This document shows positions 1 through 8,626 of a stretch of DNA of 49,159 nucleotides, one piece after another. Every line of letters starts with the position of its first letter. The first letter of the stretch is position 1. Both the position numbers and the translations under genes were made by a program. Source of the DNA: an uncultured Clostridium sp. Lineage in GTDB: Bacteria; Bacillota; Clostridia; Clostridiales; Clostridiaceae. Location of the stretch: positions 1-49,159 of the forward strand of contig CAIFEX010000025.1 in assembly GCA_903789665.1 (NCBI GenBank). The letters run 5' to 3'. The notes beneath the pieces were generated by a model that saw only the letters and a program-made list of their open reading frames with translations, did no database searches and was not told the DNA's origin.

Positions 1-53
1 TTCCGAAAGCCGAGAAAGGACAGAAGAAGTCAGGAAGAATTGAAATCCAGTAA
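1..53 (+). CDS. hsp18: Hsp18-family small heat-shock protein, C-terminal tail only (cut by window edge)
   Basis: Reading from base 3 gives PKAEKGQKKSGRIEIQ then TAA at 51-53. This matches the C-terminal ends of the two complete Hsp18 proteins in this window (PKIQKGENKRGKIDIQ and PKSEKRKNSGRRIDIN). The conserved LPK...I(D/E)I ending follows the last beta strand of the alpha-crystallin domain in this family. Only the last 16 residues are visible, so the assignment rests on similarity to the two paralogs. If right, three hsp18 copies lie within 14 kb. Confidence 0.8.
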   Translation, partial: PKAEKGQKKSGRIEIQ

Positions 54-170
54 ATGACAGACAAATTCCAGGATAACCACCAACTTGATAATACCCCTCT
101 ATTACCCATTTTGGTTAGTAAAACCATTTTCGGGGGTTATTAATAAAATATAATCTAAGCAGAATAGGGA

Positions 171-220
171 AAAGGCCGTCTTTTATGGCGGTTTTTTCTC
201 TGCCCAAATTTAAATTTCTG
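171..220 (+). terminator. Rho-independent terminator, left copy of a 50-bp direct repeat
   Basis: AAAGGCCGTC, a TTTTAT loop and GGCGG followed by TTTTTT form a G+C stem closed by an A/T tract. The 50 bases 171-220 recur at 791-840 with one difference (GGTTTTTT against GGCTTTTT). The two copies bracket the toxin-antitoxin genes exactly. This copy sits downstream of the hsp18 tail. Confidence 0.8.
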
Positions 221-226
221 TAAGTA

Positions 227-255
227 TAGACAAACGTAAAAACGTACGGTATAAT
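227..255 (+). promoter_or_regulatory. Candidate promoter of the first toxin-antitoxin operon
   Basis: TAGACA at 227-232 and TATAAT at 250-255 are separated by 17 bases, and the antitoxin start lies 20 bases further. The promoter begins immediately after the left direct repeat, so it travels with the module. An ACGTAAAAACGTACG stretch between the two boxes could hold an autoregulatory operator. That last point is inference. Confidence 0.6.
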
Positions 256-274
256 GTAAAAAGAGGTGATGTCG

Positions 275-532
275 ATGAAAACCTATAATGTCACATCAGC
301 AAGAAATGATATTTATAATATTATAAATCGAATTATATTGGATTCTGAACCTGTACAGATAACCAGCAAAAACGGTGATGTCGTTATGTTAAGTGCTGAT
401 GACTGGGAAGCAATAAAGGAAACATTGAACCTTGTATCCATACCTGGAATGAAAGAGAGTATCCTTGAAGGGAAGAAAGAACCTGTAGAGGAATGTAAGA
501 CATTAGAGGATATAGGTTGGAATATAAAATAG
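275..532 (+). CDS. YefM/Phd-family antitoxin
   Basis: This 85-residue protein (MKTYNVTSARNDIYNIINRI...) has the N-terminal fold and VQITSKNGDVVMLSADDW block of YefM/Phd antitoxins. Those proteins bind operator DNA with the N-terminal half and neutralise the cognate RNase with the C-terminal tail. In-frame starts exist at 266 (GTG), 269 and 275 (ATG). I choose 275 because AGAGGT at 262-267 is then seven bases upstream. The gene overlaps the toxin by 16 bases, the usual arrangement for coupled translation, and is expected to repress its own promoter together with the toxin. The family is clear; the pairing rests on adjacency. Confidence 0.9.
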   Translation: MKTYNVTSARNDIYNIINRIILDSEPVQITSKNGDVVMLSADDWEAIKETLNLVSIPGMKESILEGKKEPVEECKTLEDIGWNIK

Positions 533-780
533 TTTTTACAAAACAAGCCGTAAAAGATGCTAAAAAATTGGAATCGTGCGGACTGGATAAAAAAGCTAAA
601 GAATTGTTGAAGATAATTGCTGAAAACCCATATGAAAATCCACCAGAATATGAAAAGTTAGTTGGTGATTTAAGAGGGCTTTGTTCGAGAAGGATAAATA
701 TACAGCACAGGTTAGTATATGAGGTACTGGAAGATAGGAAAGTGGTAAAGATTTTAAGAATGTGGACGCACTATAGATAA
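517..780 (+). CDS. Txe/YoeB-family mRNA interferase toxin
   Basis: The 87-residue product keeps the YoeB/Txe landmarks: a lysine-rich helical start, the PYENPPEYEKLVGDLRG segment, the SRRINIQHRLVYEV core and a C-terminal histidine-tyrosine (WTHYR). Family members cleave mRNA at the ribosome and are held inactive by YefM-type antitoxins. The start is TTG at 517, inside the antitoxin gene, with GAGG about seven bases upstream; no better start exists. The LVGDLRG stretch replaces the EPLK.L.GFWSRRI form of classical YoeB seen in the second module at 5205, so the two toxins are related but clearly diverged. Confidence 0.88.
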   Translation: MEYKIVFTKQAVKDAKKLESCGLDKKAKELLKIIAENPYENPPEYEKLVGDLRGLCSRRINIQHRLVYEVLEDRKVVKILRMWTHYR

Positions 781-790
781 AACAGGAAGA

Positions 791-840
791 AAAGGCCGTC
801 TTTTATGGCGGCTTTTTCTCTGCCCAAATTTAAATTTCTG
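791..840 (+). terminator. Rho-independent terminator, right copy of the 50-bp direct repeat
   Basis: The same hairpin as at 171-220 sits ten bases after the toxin stop. AAAAGGCCGTC pairs with GGCGGCTTTTT through two G-U wobbles. It ends the toxin-antitoxin transcript. Its near identity to the upstream copy marks the ends of a ~570-bp inserted or duplicated segment. Confidence 0.8.
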
Positions 841-926
841 GAAATAGTATTTTTTACTTTATACTGTATATTCTATATTTTCATAAAATTTTTTCTACAT
901 GTACAATTCATATGGTACAATATTCA

Positions 927-932
927 TATAAT
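927..932 (+). promoter_or_regulatory. Possible -10 box for the large CWB2 gene
   Basis: TATAAT at 927-932 lies 28 bases before the preferred start at 960. No good -35 is visible (CAATTC at 904). The box argues against the in-frame ATG at 912, which would lie upstream of it. Confidence 0.35.
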
Positions 933-959
933 GTAAAAGGGATGGGGGTAGTAAATTTT

Positions 960-3900
960 ATGAATAGAGATACCATGAAGATTGTAGGTGGAACTGCTGT
1001 GTTTTCTCTTGTGATATGTGCTGCTGTTCCGGCAGTTCCTGCAGAGGCTTCTGAGAGTAAATTCAACCAGCTGGGCGGATCCGATGTCTATGAAACTGCG
1101 GCAGCTGCTGCCGATTCCAACTGGACTACCTGCAGCAATGTTATCCTTGTATCAAGTGACGGGTATGCGGATTCCATAAGTGCGGCCGTACTTTCAAAAA
1201 AGCTCGATGCACCTGTTCTCTTGACTGGAAGCTCAAAATTGAGCAGTGCTGCAGGTGATGAAATAAGTAAATTAAAGCCGGAGAATATATATGTACTTGG
1301 CGGGGAGAATGTGATTTCTTCCGGCATAAGGTCTGAACTGAAAAGTAGGAATTATAATCTCATTGAACTTTCCGGGAGGAACAGATATGATACCAATGCA
1401 GCTGTGGCCAAAAAACTTGTTGAATTGGGAATGGATCCTTCTAATGTGATGATGACGGGAGGGGAGGGGTTTTCTGATGCACTTTCTGCAGCACCTGCCG
1501 CTTCTGCCAAAAATGAAATACTTCTTCTCGGCGGAAATAATATGGACAGTATAGCATCCGTAGCTGATTTTATAAAAAATAATAAATCCAAAGTTACGGT
1601 TATAGGCACGAACAACCTTATAAGTGACAGCACCTATAATGCCCTTGGGGCAGTCGAGAGAATAAACGGCGGCAGGGACAGGTTCGAGACAAACTTGAAC
1701 ATACTCAAAGCCTTCTCGAAGGAACTTAAACCGGAAAAAATATACGTTGCAGATGCATATGGAGACAGGTATGCGGATTCCCTCATAGCGGCCTCCATTG
1801 CTGGAATAAATTCATCGCCTCTGGTACTTGTAAGCAAAGAGGGTGAACCTCAGACAGAGAATGCACTGAATTATATCAAGGAGAAATCTGATTCAATTGC
1901 ATCGCTCAATGTAATTTCGGAAAAAGGTGTCATTTCCGACAAAACTATCGCCGATATAAAAAATGCGGCAGATGGAATTGTAGGAGAGAGCAATACGGTA
2001 AACTCCGTAACTTCAGTGGGACTCAACCAGATAAAGGTTGTCTTCAACACAAAAGTAGACGAAGATTCTGCAGAGAGAATAGCAAATTATGAAATAGACG
2101 GCAATTCCCTGGGCTCCACGACGCAGACCGATTCCTCCGCCTACCTCCAGGATGATGACAGAACCGTTTTAATTACTTTCAGGAATCCATTTTCACAGGG
2201 GAAAAAAGTGACATTTACCGTGAAAAACAATATCCTTGATGACAGCTCCTCCTCCAGCATAGCCAAATATGAAAATAACATTGTATTTCAGGAAACCGGC
2301 TCTCCTTCAATCAGTTCCGTAGATGCAGCAGGCGGTAATAAGCTTAAAGTCAGATTTTCCGAACCTGTGAGGATTCAGGAGAGCGATTTGTCTTCAATGA
2401 AGATAAACAGGAGGAGTGTCAGGAATTATGGCCTCAACACTTCATATACTGAATTGAAGGATGACTGCGGCGGCTGGGCCGACGGTGTTGATCTCTATTT
2501 TGACTCCGTGCTTCCCATAGGAAACAATACCTTTACTATGCCAAACGGCACAGCTACAAGTAAATTTGACAATGGCGCCAACATTCCAATGCGGTCACAG
2601 TCAGAACCGTTCACCATTGAACCTGTGTCGGGAAGGCCTGAAGTTGAAAGCGTCACCACCAATAATGCAGGTACCATCTATATAAAATACAATAGGGCGA
2701 TGGACACAAAGACAGCCCTTGATCCTTCCAACTATGAGATAAACGGGGACACTGTAGATGTGGACGATTCCTATGTCACATTTGATTCCGGCTTCGGTGA
2801 CAGCATAGTGAAGATAAAAAATGTGGGCAGTATGCTGGATCAGGGGATAAACACGGTCCTTGCGGAAAACGATATTTTGGATACCTTTCAGAATTCACTT
2901 TACCAGACAAGCATGAACCTCTACTATGGAAGCAGCAGCAAGAAACCATCTGTTGCATCTGCAAACATTCTCGACGACAGCACCATAAGGGTGAAATTCG
3001 ACAAGGATGTTGTCAGGAGTTATGCCACTACCAAGGGAAATTATACCATTAGGGACTCCGAGGGAAATGACATAAGCTACAAACTTGACAATATAAGCAC
3101 CGTAACTGTTGACGGAAACAGCAGCAGGACCTTCGACCTCAGATTTGACGATGATGCCCTAAGCGGCTCCAAGTACACGCTGTCTGTCAAAAACATAATA
3201 GATACTGAAGCAAAACCCAATGTGATGGACGATTACACGACCACCTTATCCGGAATGGACAGCGGAAGCCCTGCTGTCACCGAGATAGTCAAAAAAGCAG
3301 ACGGCTCCAACGCTGCCACGATATTTTTCAACAGGATCATGGATGACGATTCACTTTCAAACAAGTCAAATTATGTGTTCAGAGACGGGACCGGAGAAGT
3401 CAGAAATCTGCCCGGCAGTGCATCTGTAACGCCTTCTTACGATGACAAAAGTGTTACCGTTGAATTTTCTTCAGGCTATAGCATAGGGAGCGGCAGCACT
3501 TCCTCAAGTGTAATCCAGCTTGGAGTCAGGGATGTTGTCGACGAGGACGGCAATTCACTTGACCTCGGTTCCTACATTGGCGACATAGAGGACAGCGCCA
3601 GTGGAGATGGGCCAAAACTCATATCGGGCACTGCAAAGATGACATTTATAGGCGGCGACATAAAAGTGAGGGCTTCACTTACAGGTTCCCTGGATATTGT
3701 GGACATGAACGATTTCAGGGTAAACGGAAACAAGCCTGACAGCATAACGACAGTGGGAAATGATATAATTCTGACCTACAGCGGCAGCGTAAAGGATGGC
3801 GAAAAAGTGGACGACATAAAAGACTGCGGAGAAAGCACAAACCTCAGCATTGTAAACACCGGCTCTGAAGATTCCGCAGGACGAAGCATAAAAACTGGCT

Positions 3901-4283
3901 CCATGATAGTTTATATACCTCCGATGACAGAACCGGATGAATTCACCGCATCGGATTCCTCAGGTACAGGCAGCGATACTGTGAAGGTAAAATTCAACCA
4001 GGATTTGGACGATGATATAGAAAACCAGTACGGGGACGATTTTGTATTTACCGACGTAACTTCAGGCAGGACGCTCACTCCGGTTTCAGCAGGTGTTGAC
4101 GGAAAAACTGTTGTTTACAGCTTCAGTTCATCTTCTTTTAACGACGGCGATGTGATAAAGGTAACTGCAAATGACAGCAGTTCCACTATTGATATAAGAA
4201 GTGAGAAACACGGCAATTACGGCTATACAACTTATTCACCTTCAGGCGATGACCTGGATGGATACACGCTGACTGCAAAATGA
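960..4283 (+). CDS. Large S-layer-like surface protein: three CWB2 repeats plus Ig-like array
   Basis: The product is 1107 residues. A signal peptide (MNRDTMKIVGG... to about residue 30, ...PAEAS) precedes three CWB2 repeats of about 95 residues. Each carries an LGGSDVYET / LSGRNRYDT / INGGRDRFET block and a (V/L)GG or IG turn, the domain that anchors clostridial surface proteins to anionic wall polymer. From about residue 345 there are repeated beta-rich modules with the recurring pattern '(V/I)KVxFNxxVD...NYxIDG', resembling SbsA-type or bacterial Ig-like domains; I count about seven. I prefer the ATG at 960, with GGGGG at 944-948 upstream. ATG 942 and ATG 912 are in frame but poorly placed. 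Expected role: S-layer component or adhesin. No catalytic motif is visible. Confidence 0.9.
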   Translation: MNRDTMKIVGGTAVFSLVICAAVPAVPAEASESKFNQLGGSDVYETAAAAADSNWTTCSNVILVSSDGYADSISAAVLSKKLDAPVLLTGSSKLSSAAGDEISKLKPENIYVLGGENVISSGIRSELKSRNYNLIELSGRNRYDTNAAVAKKLVELGMDPSNVMMTGGEGFSDALSAAPAASAKNEILLLGGNNMDSIASVADFIKNNKSKVTVIGTNNLISDSTYNALGAVERINGGRDRFETNLNILKAFSKELKPEKIYVADAYGDRYADSLIAASIAGINSSPLVLVSKEGEPQTENALNYIKEKSDSIASLNVISEKGVISDKTIADIKNAADGIVGESNTVNSVTSVGLNQIKVVFNTKVDEDSAERIANYEIDGNSLGSTTQTDSSAYLQDDDRTVLITFRNPFSQGKKVTFTVKNNILDDSSSSSIAKYENNIVFQETGSPSISSVDAAGGNKLKVRFSEPVRIQESDLSSMKINRRSVRNYGLNTSYTELKDDCGGWADGVDLYFDSVLPIGNNTFTMPNGTATSKFDNGANIPMRSQSEPFTIEPVSGRPEVESVTTNNAGTIYIKYNRAMDTKTALDPSNYEINGDTVDVDDSYVTFDSGFGDSIVKIKNVGSMLDQGINTVLAENDILDTFQNSLYQTSMNLYYGSSSKKPSVASANILDDSTIRVKFDKDVVRSYATTKGNYTIRDSEGNDISYKLDNISTVTVDGNSSRTFDLRFDDDALSGSKYTLSVKNIIDTEAKPNVMDDYTTTLSGMDSGSPAVTEIVKKADGSNAATIFFNRIMDDDSLSNKSNYVFRDGTGEVRNLPGSASVTPSYDDKSVTVEFSSGYSIGSGSTSSSVIQLGVRDVVDEDGNSLDLGSYIGDIEDSASGDGPKLISGTAKMTFIGGDIKVRASLTGSLDIVDMNDFRVNGNKPDSITTVGNDIILTYSGSVKDGEKVDDIKDCGESTNLSIVNTGSEDSAGRSIKTGSMIVYIPPMTEPDEFTASDSSGTGSDTVKVKFNQDLDDDIENQYGDDFVFTDVTSGRTLTPVSAGVDGKTVVYSFSSSSFNDGDVIKVTANDSSSTIDIRSEKHGNYGYTTYSPSGDDLDGYTLTAK

Positions 4284-4329
4284 TCCTGCCGGGAGGTTTT
4301 GCCGGGTGTGACTGGGGTGCCTTGAATGT

Positions 4330-4669
4330 GCCGGTTACGCCGGTTACGCCGGTTATGCCGGGTGGACATGCAACCCCGGAAAATGCCGAGAACAGGCAGG
4401 TGGACATGCAACCCCCGGGGGTCATGAATAAATTGTGAACAAATCCTTCAAACATTCAGCAACTTTTCAGGCCAGGCATCCTTTGCCAAATTGCACCTAA
4501 ATTCAGGGATTGGCGCCATTTCAAATGCCCGCTGCAGTCCAAGCAAATCCATAAAGTATGAATAAACTGTAAATGGACAAGCGGCTTTTGCGCAATCCAC
4601 CATCTGTTAAGCAGTTTGAGCAGACAAGCGGCTTTTATGCAATCCACCATCTGTTAAGCAGTTTGAACG
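4330..4669 (+). repeat. Interspersed GGACATGC repeat, locus 1 (left copy of ~280-bp duplication)
   Basis: Three tandem 9-bp units GCCGGTTA(C/T) at 4330-4356 lead into GGTGGACATGCAACCCC at 4361 and 4399. The second unit ends in the palindrome ACCCCCGGGGGT at 4411-4422, then TCATGAATAAATTGTGAAC. A right-hand module follows to about 4640, and 4576-4669 is two tandem copies of a 47-bp unit starting GACAAGCGGCTTTT. Bases 4359-4639 recur at 5529-5810 with high identity. Nothing in it looks coding. Confidence 0.85.
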
Positions 4670-4732
4670 GATGAGCAGCCTCTGCGGCCAGTCCACAGCT
4701 GTGAAAATTGTGAAAAAAACAAGGTATATATC

Positions 4733-4779
4733 CAAAGTTCAGAGTTCAGATATCTTTGATATTTGCTCTTTGAACTTTG
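4733..4779 (+). other. Imperfect long hairpin
   Basis: CAAAGTTCA at 4733 pairs with TGAACTTTG ending at 4779, and GATATC/GATAT closes the inner stem. No T-tract follows, so a terminator role is doubtful. It lies between the repeat locus and the second toxin-antitoxin promoter, in a gene-free stretch where I see nothing else definite. Confidence 0.45.
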
Positions 4780-4878
4780 TTCTTTGTTGATTAATGTTTG
4801 TGAATGAAATAATGGGAGACAAATATGTAATTACTAGAATACTAAAGCAATTCATGTTTAATACATAAAGCAGTATAA

Positions 4879-4922
4879 TGTATATACAATATATATACAA
4901 AATTAAATAGTTGCTGTATAAT
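4879..4922 (+). promoter_or_regulatory. Promoter and likely autoregulatory operator of the RelB/YoeB-type module
   Basis: TATAAT at 4917-4922 lies 23 bases before the antitoxin start. Upstream, TGTATATA-CAATA-TATATACA (4879-4899) is a perfect 8-bp inverted repeat covering the -35 zone (TATACA 4893-4898, 18-bp spacer). RelB-type antitoxins repress their own operon by binding such palindromes; the assignment here is by position. Confidence 0.55.
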
Positions 4923-4945
4923 ATAATAAAAAAGAGGTGATATAT

Positions 4946-5212
4946 ATGGCTCAGAAAACACTTAACGTTCGTGTTGATGAAAAATTAAAAGAACAGGCAG
5001 AAAGTCTTTTTGAAGATTTTGGTATGAATACAACTACTGCAATTAATATTTTTCTGAAGGCAGTTGTGAGAGAAAGAAGAATACCTTTTGATATTGTTGC
5101 CAGTGAACCATTTTACAGTGAATCCAATATGAACCATTTAAAAAAATCTATAAACCAACTTAATGAAGGTAAAGGTAAAATGCACGATATTGTTAAGGTG
5201 CAAGATGAATAA
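4946..5212 (+). CDS. RelB/DinJ-family antitoxin
   Basis: The 88-residue protein begins MAQKTLNVRVDEKLKEQAE and continues FEDFGMNTTTAINIFLK, the ribbon-helix-helix DNA-binding signature of RelB/DinJ antitoxins. The C-terminal tail (LKKSINQLNEGKGK) is the usual toxin-wrapping region. ATG 4946 is preferred over GTG 4937 because AGAGGTG at 4933-4939 is then properly spaced. The gene overlaps the downstream toxin by 8 bases. Pairing a RelB/DinJ antitoxin with a YoeB toxin is a known mix-and-match combination, and it differs from the YefM-type pairing at 275. Confidence 0.92.
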   Translation: MAQKTLNVRVDEKLKEQAESLFEDFGMNTTTAINIFLKAVVRERRIPFDIVASEPFYSESNMNHLKKSINQLNEGKGKMHDIVKVQDE

Positions 5213-5465
5213 ACTATGGTCTGATGAAGCTTGGAAAGATTATATTTACTGGCAATTGCAAGATAAAAAAACATTAAAAAGGATAAATAAGCTTATTAAA
5301 GATATTGATCGAAATGAAAATCAGGGCATTGGGGATTCTGAACCTTTAAAATATGAACTACAGGGATTCTGGAGCAGAAGAATTGATGGAGTTAACCGTT
5401 TGGTATACCGTATTGAAAATAATCAAATTGAAATAGCCCAATGCAAGACACACTATGAAAAATAA
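5205..5465 (+). CDS. yoeB: YoeB-type mRNA interferase toxin
   Basis: The 86-residue product (MNKLWSDEAWKDYIYWQ...) is close to classical YoeB. It has the WxDYxYWQxxDKKxLKRINxLIKDI helix, the GIGxxEPLKxxLxGFWSRRI segment and a C-terminal CKTHYEK with the catalytic histidine-tyrosine pair. YoeB binds the ribosomal A site and cleaves mRNA. The ATG at 5205 lies inside the antitoxin gene, seven bases after the end of the AAGGTG at its 3' end. Length and motifs match the family, so the gene looks intact. The module sits between the two copies of the ~280-bp intergenic repeat. Confidence 0.93.
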   Translation: MNKLWSDEAWKDYIYWQLQDKKTLKRINKLIKDIDRNENQGIGDSEPLKYELQGFWSRRIDGVNRLVYRIENNQIEIAQCKTHYEK

Positions 5466-5488
5466 TATGCATCCTCTTTTTCCGTCTT

Positions 5489-5812
5489 GGTTGGACATGC
5501 AACTTCCAAAGTTTTGCTGTGATTTTGGCGGGTGGACATGCAACCCCGGAAAATGTCGAGAACAGGCGGGTGGACATGCAACCCCCGGGGGTCATGAATA
5601 AATTGTGAATAAATCCTTCAAACATTCAGCAACTTTTCAGGCCAGGCATCCTTTGCCAAATCGCACCTAAGTTCAGGGATTGGCGTCATTTCAAATGCCC
5701 GCTGCAGTCCAAGCAAATCCGTAAAGTATGAATAAACTGTAAATGGACAAGCGGCTTTTGCGCAATCCACCTATCTGTTAAGCAATTTGAGCGGACAAGC
5801 AGCTCTTGCAAT
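5489..5812 (+). repeat. Interspersed GGACATGC repeat, locus 2 (right copy of ~280-bp duplication)
   Basis: GGACATGC starts at 5493, 5533 and 5571, spaced 40 and 38 bases. The last unit ends in CCCCCGGGGG and TCATGAATAAATTGTGAAT. From 5529 to about 5810 the sequence follows 4359-4639 with few substitutions, and it lacks the second 47-bp tandem unit of locus 1. The units begin 24 bases after the YoeB stop. Confidence 0.88.
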
Positions 5813-5899
5813 TAATCTATCTGTAGGCATCTTATCCCAGCTGCCGCAGCAATCCGTCAGCCATCAGAGTACTCACCAGTTTCTGAAAATAATTCAGTG

Positions 5900-5929
5900 A
5901 AAGAGCCATTAACAGCGATGGTTCTTTTT
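5900..5929 (+). terminator. Rho-independent terminator
   Basis: AAAGAGCCAT (5900-5909) pairs with ATGGTTCTTT (5918-5927) and runs into TTTTTG. It closes the gap between the second repeat locus and the zinc-ribbon operon. The rest of 5930-6141 is AT-rich leader, with a GACTT/AAGTC hairpin near 6041 and no gene. Confidence 0.65.
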
Positions 5930-6141
5930 GTCGTTAAAATTAACAAACTGTAAAATTTGAGAAGGAAATATGAATTTTTTGTAGAATATTTTAGGAGCAA
6001 AAGAAATTTTGACTGCAGTACTATGATTTTACTGTTTTTGAGACTTCAAAAAGTCAAATCAATCTGGAGGGGGAACCTTGCAGCTGAAGCTGCTGAGTTT
6101 TTGCAGTAGATTTAAGAATAAATTATATAGGGGTGGTTGAT

Positions 6142-7611
6142 GTGAAATTTTGCACTAAGTGCGGTACTAAATTGCAAAGTGGCAGCAGTGTTTGTCCAAA
6201 TTGTGGATATGATTCTGTATCACGCAGGTACATAAAGTTGGATGATGGGACAGAGTCCGGGCAGTCTTTGAATAATTCAGACGGGACAGAGGCGGGGAAT
6301 GATGCAGAAGATGATAGTATAAATGACACTTCTATTATAGATTCCCGTGAAATTAGCAATTCCATTGGCGATTTGAGGAAAAAGAAGATAGTGTTCTGGT
6401 CCGCTGTTGCAATTGTGTTGATATGTACATTTGTATTTGCCGGAAAATTTATGAGCAGCCCGGGGAGAACAGTTGCGGCCTTTGAAAATGCTGTCAATAA
6501 GAATGATCCGGGGGATTTAAGCAGAGTCATGTATACATATGACGGAAGAATAAAGATGACTTCGGATGCTGTGAAACCTCTTATTCAGTCATTCAAGACA
6601 ACTCCGTCGGAATTTACGGATATTATAAACAACTTGAATAACCAGGTTCTAAATTTAAAAAACGGGGGAGCTGAAAATAGGACCAATAGCTTGTATATAA
6701 CTGAGGCCGGCAGGACCATGTTCTTTTTTCCAAAATACAAAATAGCTTTTAACCCGGTGTTTTTAACTATAACATCAAGTGTAAAAGGAGCTGACATTCT
6801 GGTAAATGATGAAAAAGTTGCACAGGCTGACAGCGGCAGCTTTTCAAAACAATTTGGGCCGTACGTGCCGGGAATCTACAAGGTGGAGGGAAGAGCCAGC
6901 GGGGCTTTCGGAAAAATGGACAAGAGCACGAATGTGGATTTCATAAAAAGCAAGAAGCAAAAGGCGGCTGTAAGTGCCTTAAAGGGGATTTATCTTGATG
7001 TGAATTCCGATTATACTAATAATGAAGTTTATATAGACGGGAAAGACACCGGCAGATCTGTAAATTCCGGAGATAAAATGGGACCTGTTGCATCCGGTGC
7101 AAGCATTTATGCAATTGTTAATTATAATGGAGAACAGGTTAAAAGCTCCGTGTTTAATCTTTCCGACAATGATACTGCAGTTTATTTTGATTACTCGGGC
7201 AGCGGTGGAGATCCGGAGCAGCACAAGAACGACATAAACAATATGATAACGGGTTATGCTTCTTCGCTTGCAAATGCACTTACCTATGGCGATGTCTCTG
7301 CCCTGGTGGAGTACATGTATCCCGGAAGTAAAATTTACAAACAGCAGATGAACAATATAAATTCTTATTATAAAGGTAACAATAATTTTTATGAGCAGTA
7401 CGATTCAGCTGTGGTAAATTCGTATAAGATGAATCCTGACGGCAAATCGGGTATAGTAGATGCAACAGAAATATATGACATAAATGATCACTATTCTGAA
7501 GGCGATTCACAGGCCAGCACCAGGACTTTTGAAAATATATATAAATTTAAATATAATGATACTGCCAAAACCTACCAGCTTATAGAAAGGACGAGTGCCG
7601 TGGAAAAATAG
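6142..7611 (+). CDS. Zinc-ribbon membrane protein of the TcaA/YvbJ type
   Basis: The 489-residue protein starts with a zinc ribbon (CTKCGTKL...CPNCGYDS). An acidic linker of about 50 residues and one membrane helix (IVFWSAVAIVLICTFVFAG, residues ~90-108) follow, then an extracytoplasmic part. Its 'GIYKVEGRASGAFG' and 'NNEVYIDGKDTG' blocks match the repeated beta domains of TcaA-like proteins. The C-terminal ~120 residues look like an NTF2-like fold. TcaA proteins act at the envelope and influence glycopeptide response in staphylococci; here the role is inferred as envelope monitoring. GTG 6142 is preferred, with AGGGGTG at 6129-6135; GTG 6133 overlaps that site. First gene of a three-gene operon. 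Confidence 0.8.
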   Translation: MKFCTKCGTKLQSGSSVCPNCGYDSVSRRYIKLDDGTESGQSLNNSDGTEAGNDAEDDSINDTSIIDSREISNSIGDLRKKKIVFWSAVAIVLICTFVFAGKFMSSPGRTVAAFENAVNKNDPGDLSRVMYTYDGRIKMTSDAVKPLIQSFKTTPSEFTDIINNLNNQVLNLKNGGAENRTNSLYITEAGRTMFFFPKYKIAFNPVFLTITSSVKGADILVNDEKVAQADSGSFSKQFGPYVPGIYKVEGRASGAFGKMDKSTNVDFIKSKKQKAAVSALKGIYLDVNSDYTNNEVYIDGKDTGRSVNSGDKMGPVASGASIYAIVNYNGEQVKSSVFNLSDNDTAVYFDYSGSGGDPEQHKNDINNMITGYASSLANALTYGDVSALVEYMYPGSKIYKQQMNNINSYYKGNNNFYEQYDSAVVNSYKMNPDGKSGIVDATEIYDINDHYSEGDSQASTRTFENIYKFKYNDTAKTYQLIERTSAVEK

Positions 7612-7679
7612 ATCCTTATAATGTTGGAAAGTCCGTAAAAGTCCGTAGGATTGTCGGTGGTGAGCAGAAAGGAAATTTC

Positions 7680-8600
7680 ATGAAAAAGAAAAAATTGATA
7701 TTGATTTTAGGTACAGTAATTTTGATAGGAATGACAGCAGCGGGACTTAATCTCTGCAGGATGAATCGGGAAGAAAAAATATCTGCTGCAGTAAACTTGG
7801 AAAAACCGCACAAGGTTCAGAATGTCCCCAAAAAGAAGCTTTCAGTTTCAAAACCTGCTGCTGGAATTGAAAAGGCAAGGCAGGAGGCTGAAAAGTATAT
7901 AGGCTCGAAAGATGTGGGATTATATTGCATCGAGCTCAAAAGCGGTAAAAGTTTTGGAGTAAACCAGGATAAAATTTATTATGCTGCCAGTACTGGAAAA
8001 CTGCCAGAAATACTGTACACCCAGAAAAAGCTTGACGAGGGATCCATAAGCATGGACACGAAATTTCCCTACCATGATTATGTGAATAATATATCCGGGG
8101 CCATGGTGAGGGGCGGTACGGGGGTGTTGAAGGACACTCTGTACGACGGCCAGCTTGTAAGTGTTGGACAGCTGCTTAAGTATGTCTGCAGCTACTCTGA
8201 TAATCTGGCTTCAAATATGCTCGGCTATTATGTATGCGACAAAAATGACGGCGATTTTAAAGCTTATATATCCAGTGTGCTATCAAAAAATATCCCCGTA
8301 TTTTCAAAAAATTTCTCGGCAAAAGATACGGCAGTGTTGATGCAGCACATATACGTCCAGGGCAGCCGCGGCGGCGGTCAGTCCATATTGTATCTTCAAA
8401 ATACAAACTGGGATTCCGTTAAAATTCCAAAATATCTACCGGTAAAAACGGCACATAAAATAGGAATAAATGGATCCTACAATCATGATGTAGCAATTGT
8501 TTATTCGCACAATCCATATATTATATCCATCATGACAAATGGAGAAAGCGATGAATTTATTTCCCAACTGTCCAAAAAAATTTACGACGAGTTAAAATAA
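7680..8600 (+). CDS. Exported serine hydrolase, class A beta-lactamase-like fold
   Basis: The 306-residue protein has an N-terminal membrane or signal segment (LILILGTVILIGMTAAGL). Active-site motifs of the penicillin-recognising family follow: S104-T-G-K107 (SxxK), S173-D-N175 (SDN) and H-K260-I-G262 at the KTG position. The class A general-base glutamate (ExxLN) is not evident in the omega-loop region. A true antibiotic-degrading beta-lactamase is therefore unlikely, and a cell-wall or unknown-substrate hydrolase is more plausible. Start ATG 7680 has AAAGGAA upstream. It lies 68 bases after the TcaA-like gene and 26 before the next zinc-ribbon gene, suggesting one envelope operon. Confidence 0.82.
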   Translation: MKKKKLILILGTVILIGMTAAGLNLCRMNREEKISAAVNLEKPHKVQNVPKKKLSVSKPAAGIEKARQEAEKYIGSKDVGLYCIELKSGKSFGVNQDKIYYAASTGKLPEILYTQKKLDEGSISMDTKFPYHDYVNNISGAMVRGGTGVLKDTLYDGQLVSVGQLLKYVCSYSDNLASNMLGYYVCDKNDGDFKAYISSVLSKNIPVFSKNFSAKDTAVLMQHIYVQGSRGGGQSILYLQNTNWDSVKIPKYLPVKTAHKIGINGSYNHDVAIVYSHNPYIISIMTNGESDEFISQLSKKIYDELK

Positions 8601-8626
8601 TCTACAGCAAAGGAGAGAAAAATATT

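Noticed and set aside
4186-4455. Minus-strand reading frames in the repeats sharing FVHNLFMTPGGCMSTRLF-like peptides (also near 5392-5625, 9503-9700, 10983-11171)
   Set aside because: The shared peptide simply reflects the conserved nucleotide repeat. Other loci (17101, 19381) are not open in the same frame and no ribosome sites precede them.
7680-8600. Classifying the serine hydrolase as an antibiotic-resistance beta-lactamase
   Set aside because: SxxK and SDN are present, but the class A general-base glutamate is not evident and KTG is replaced by KIG; there is no supporting context.
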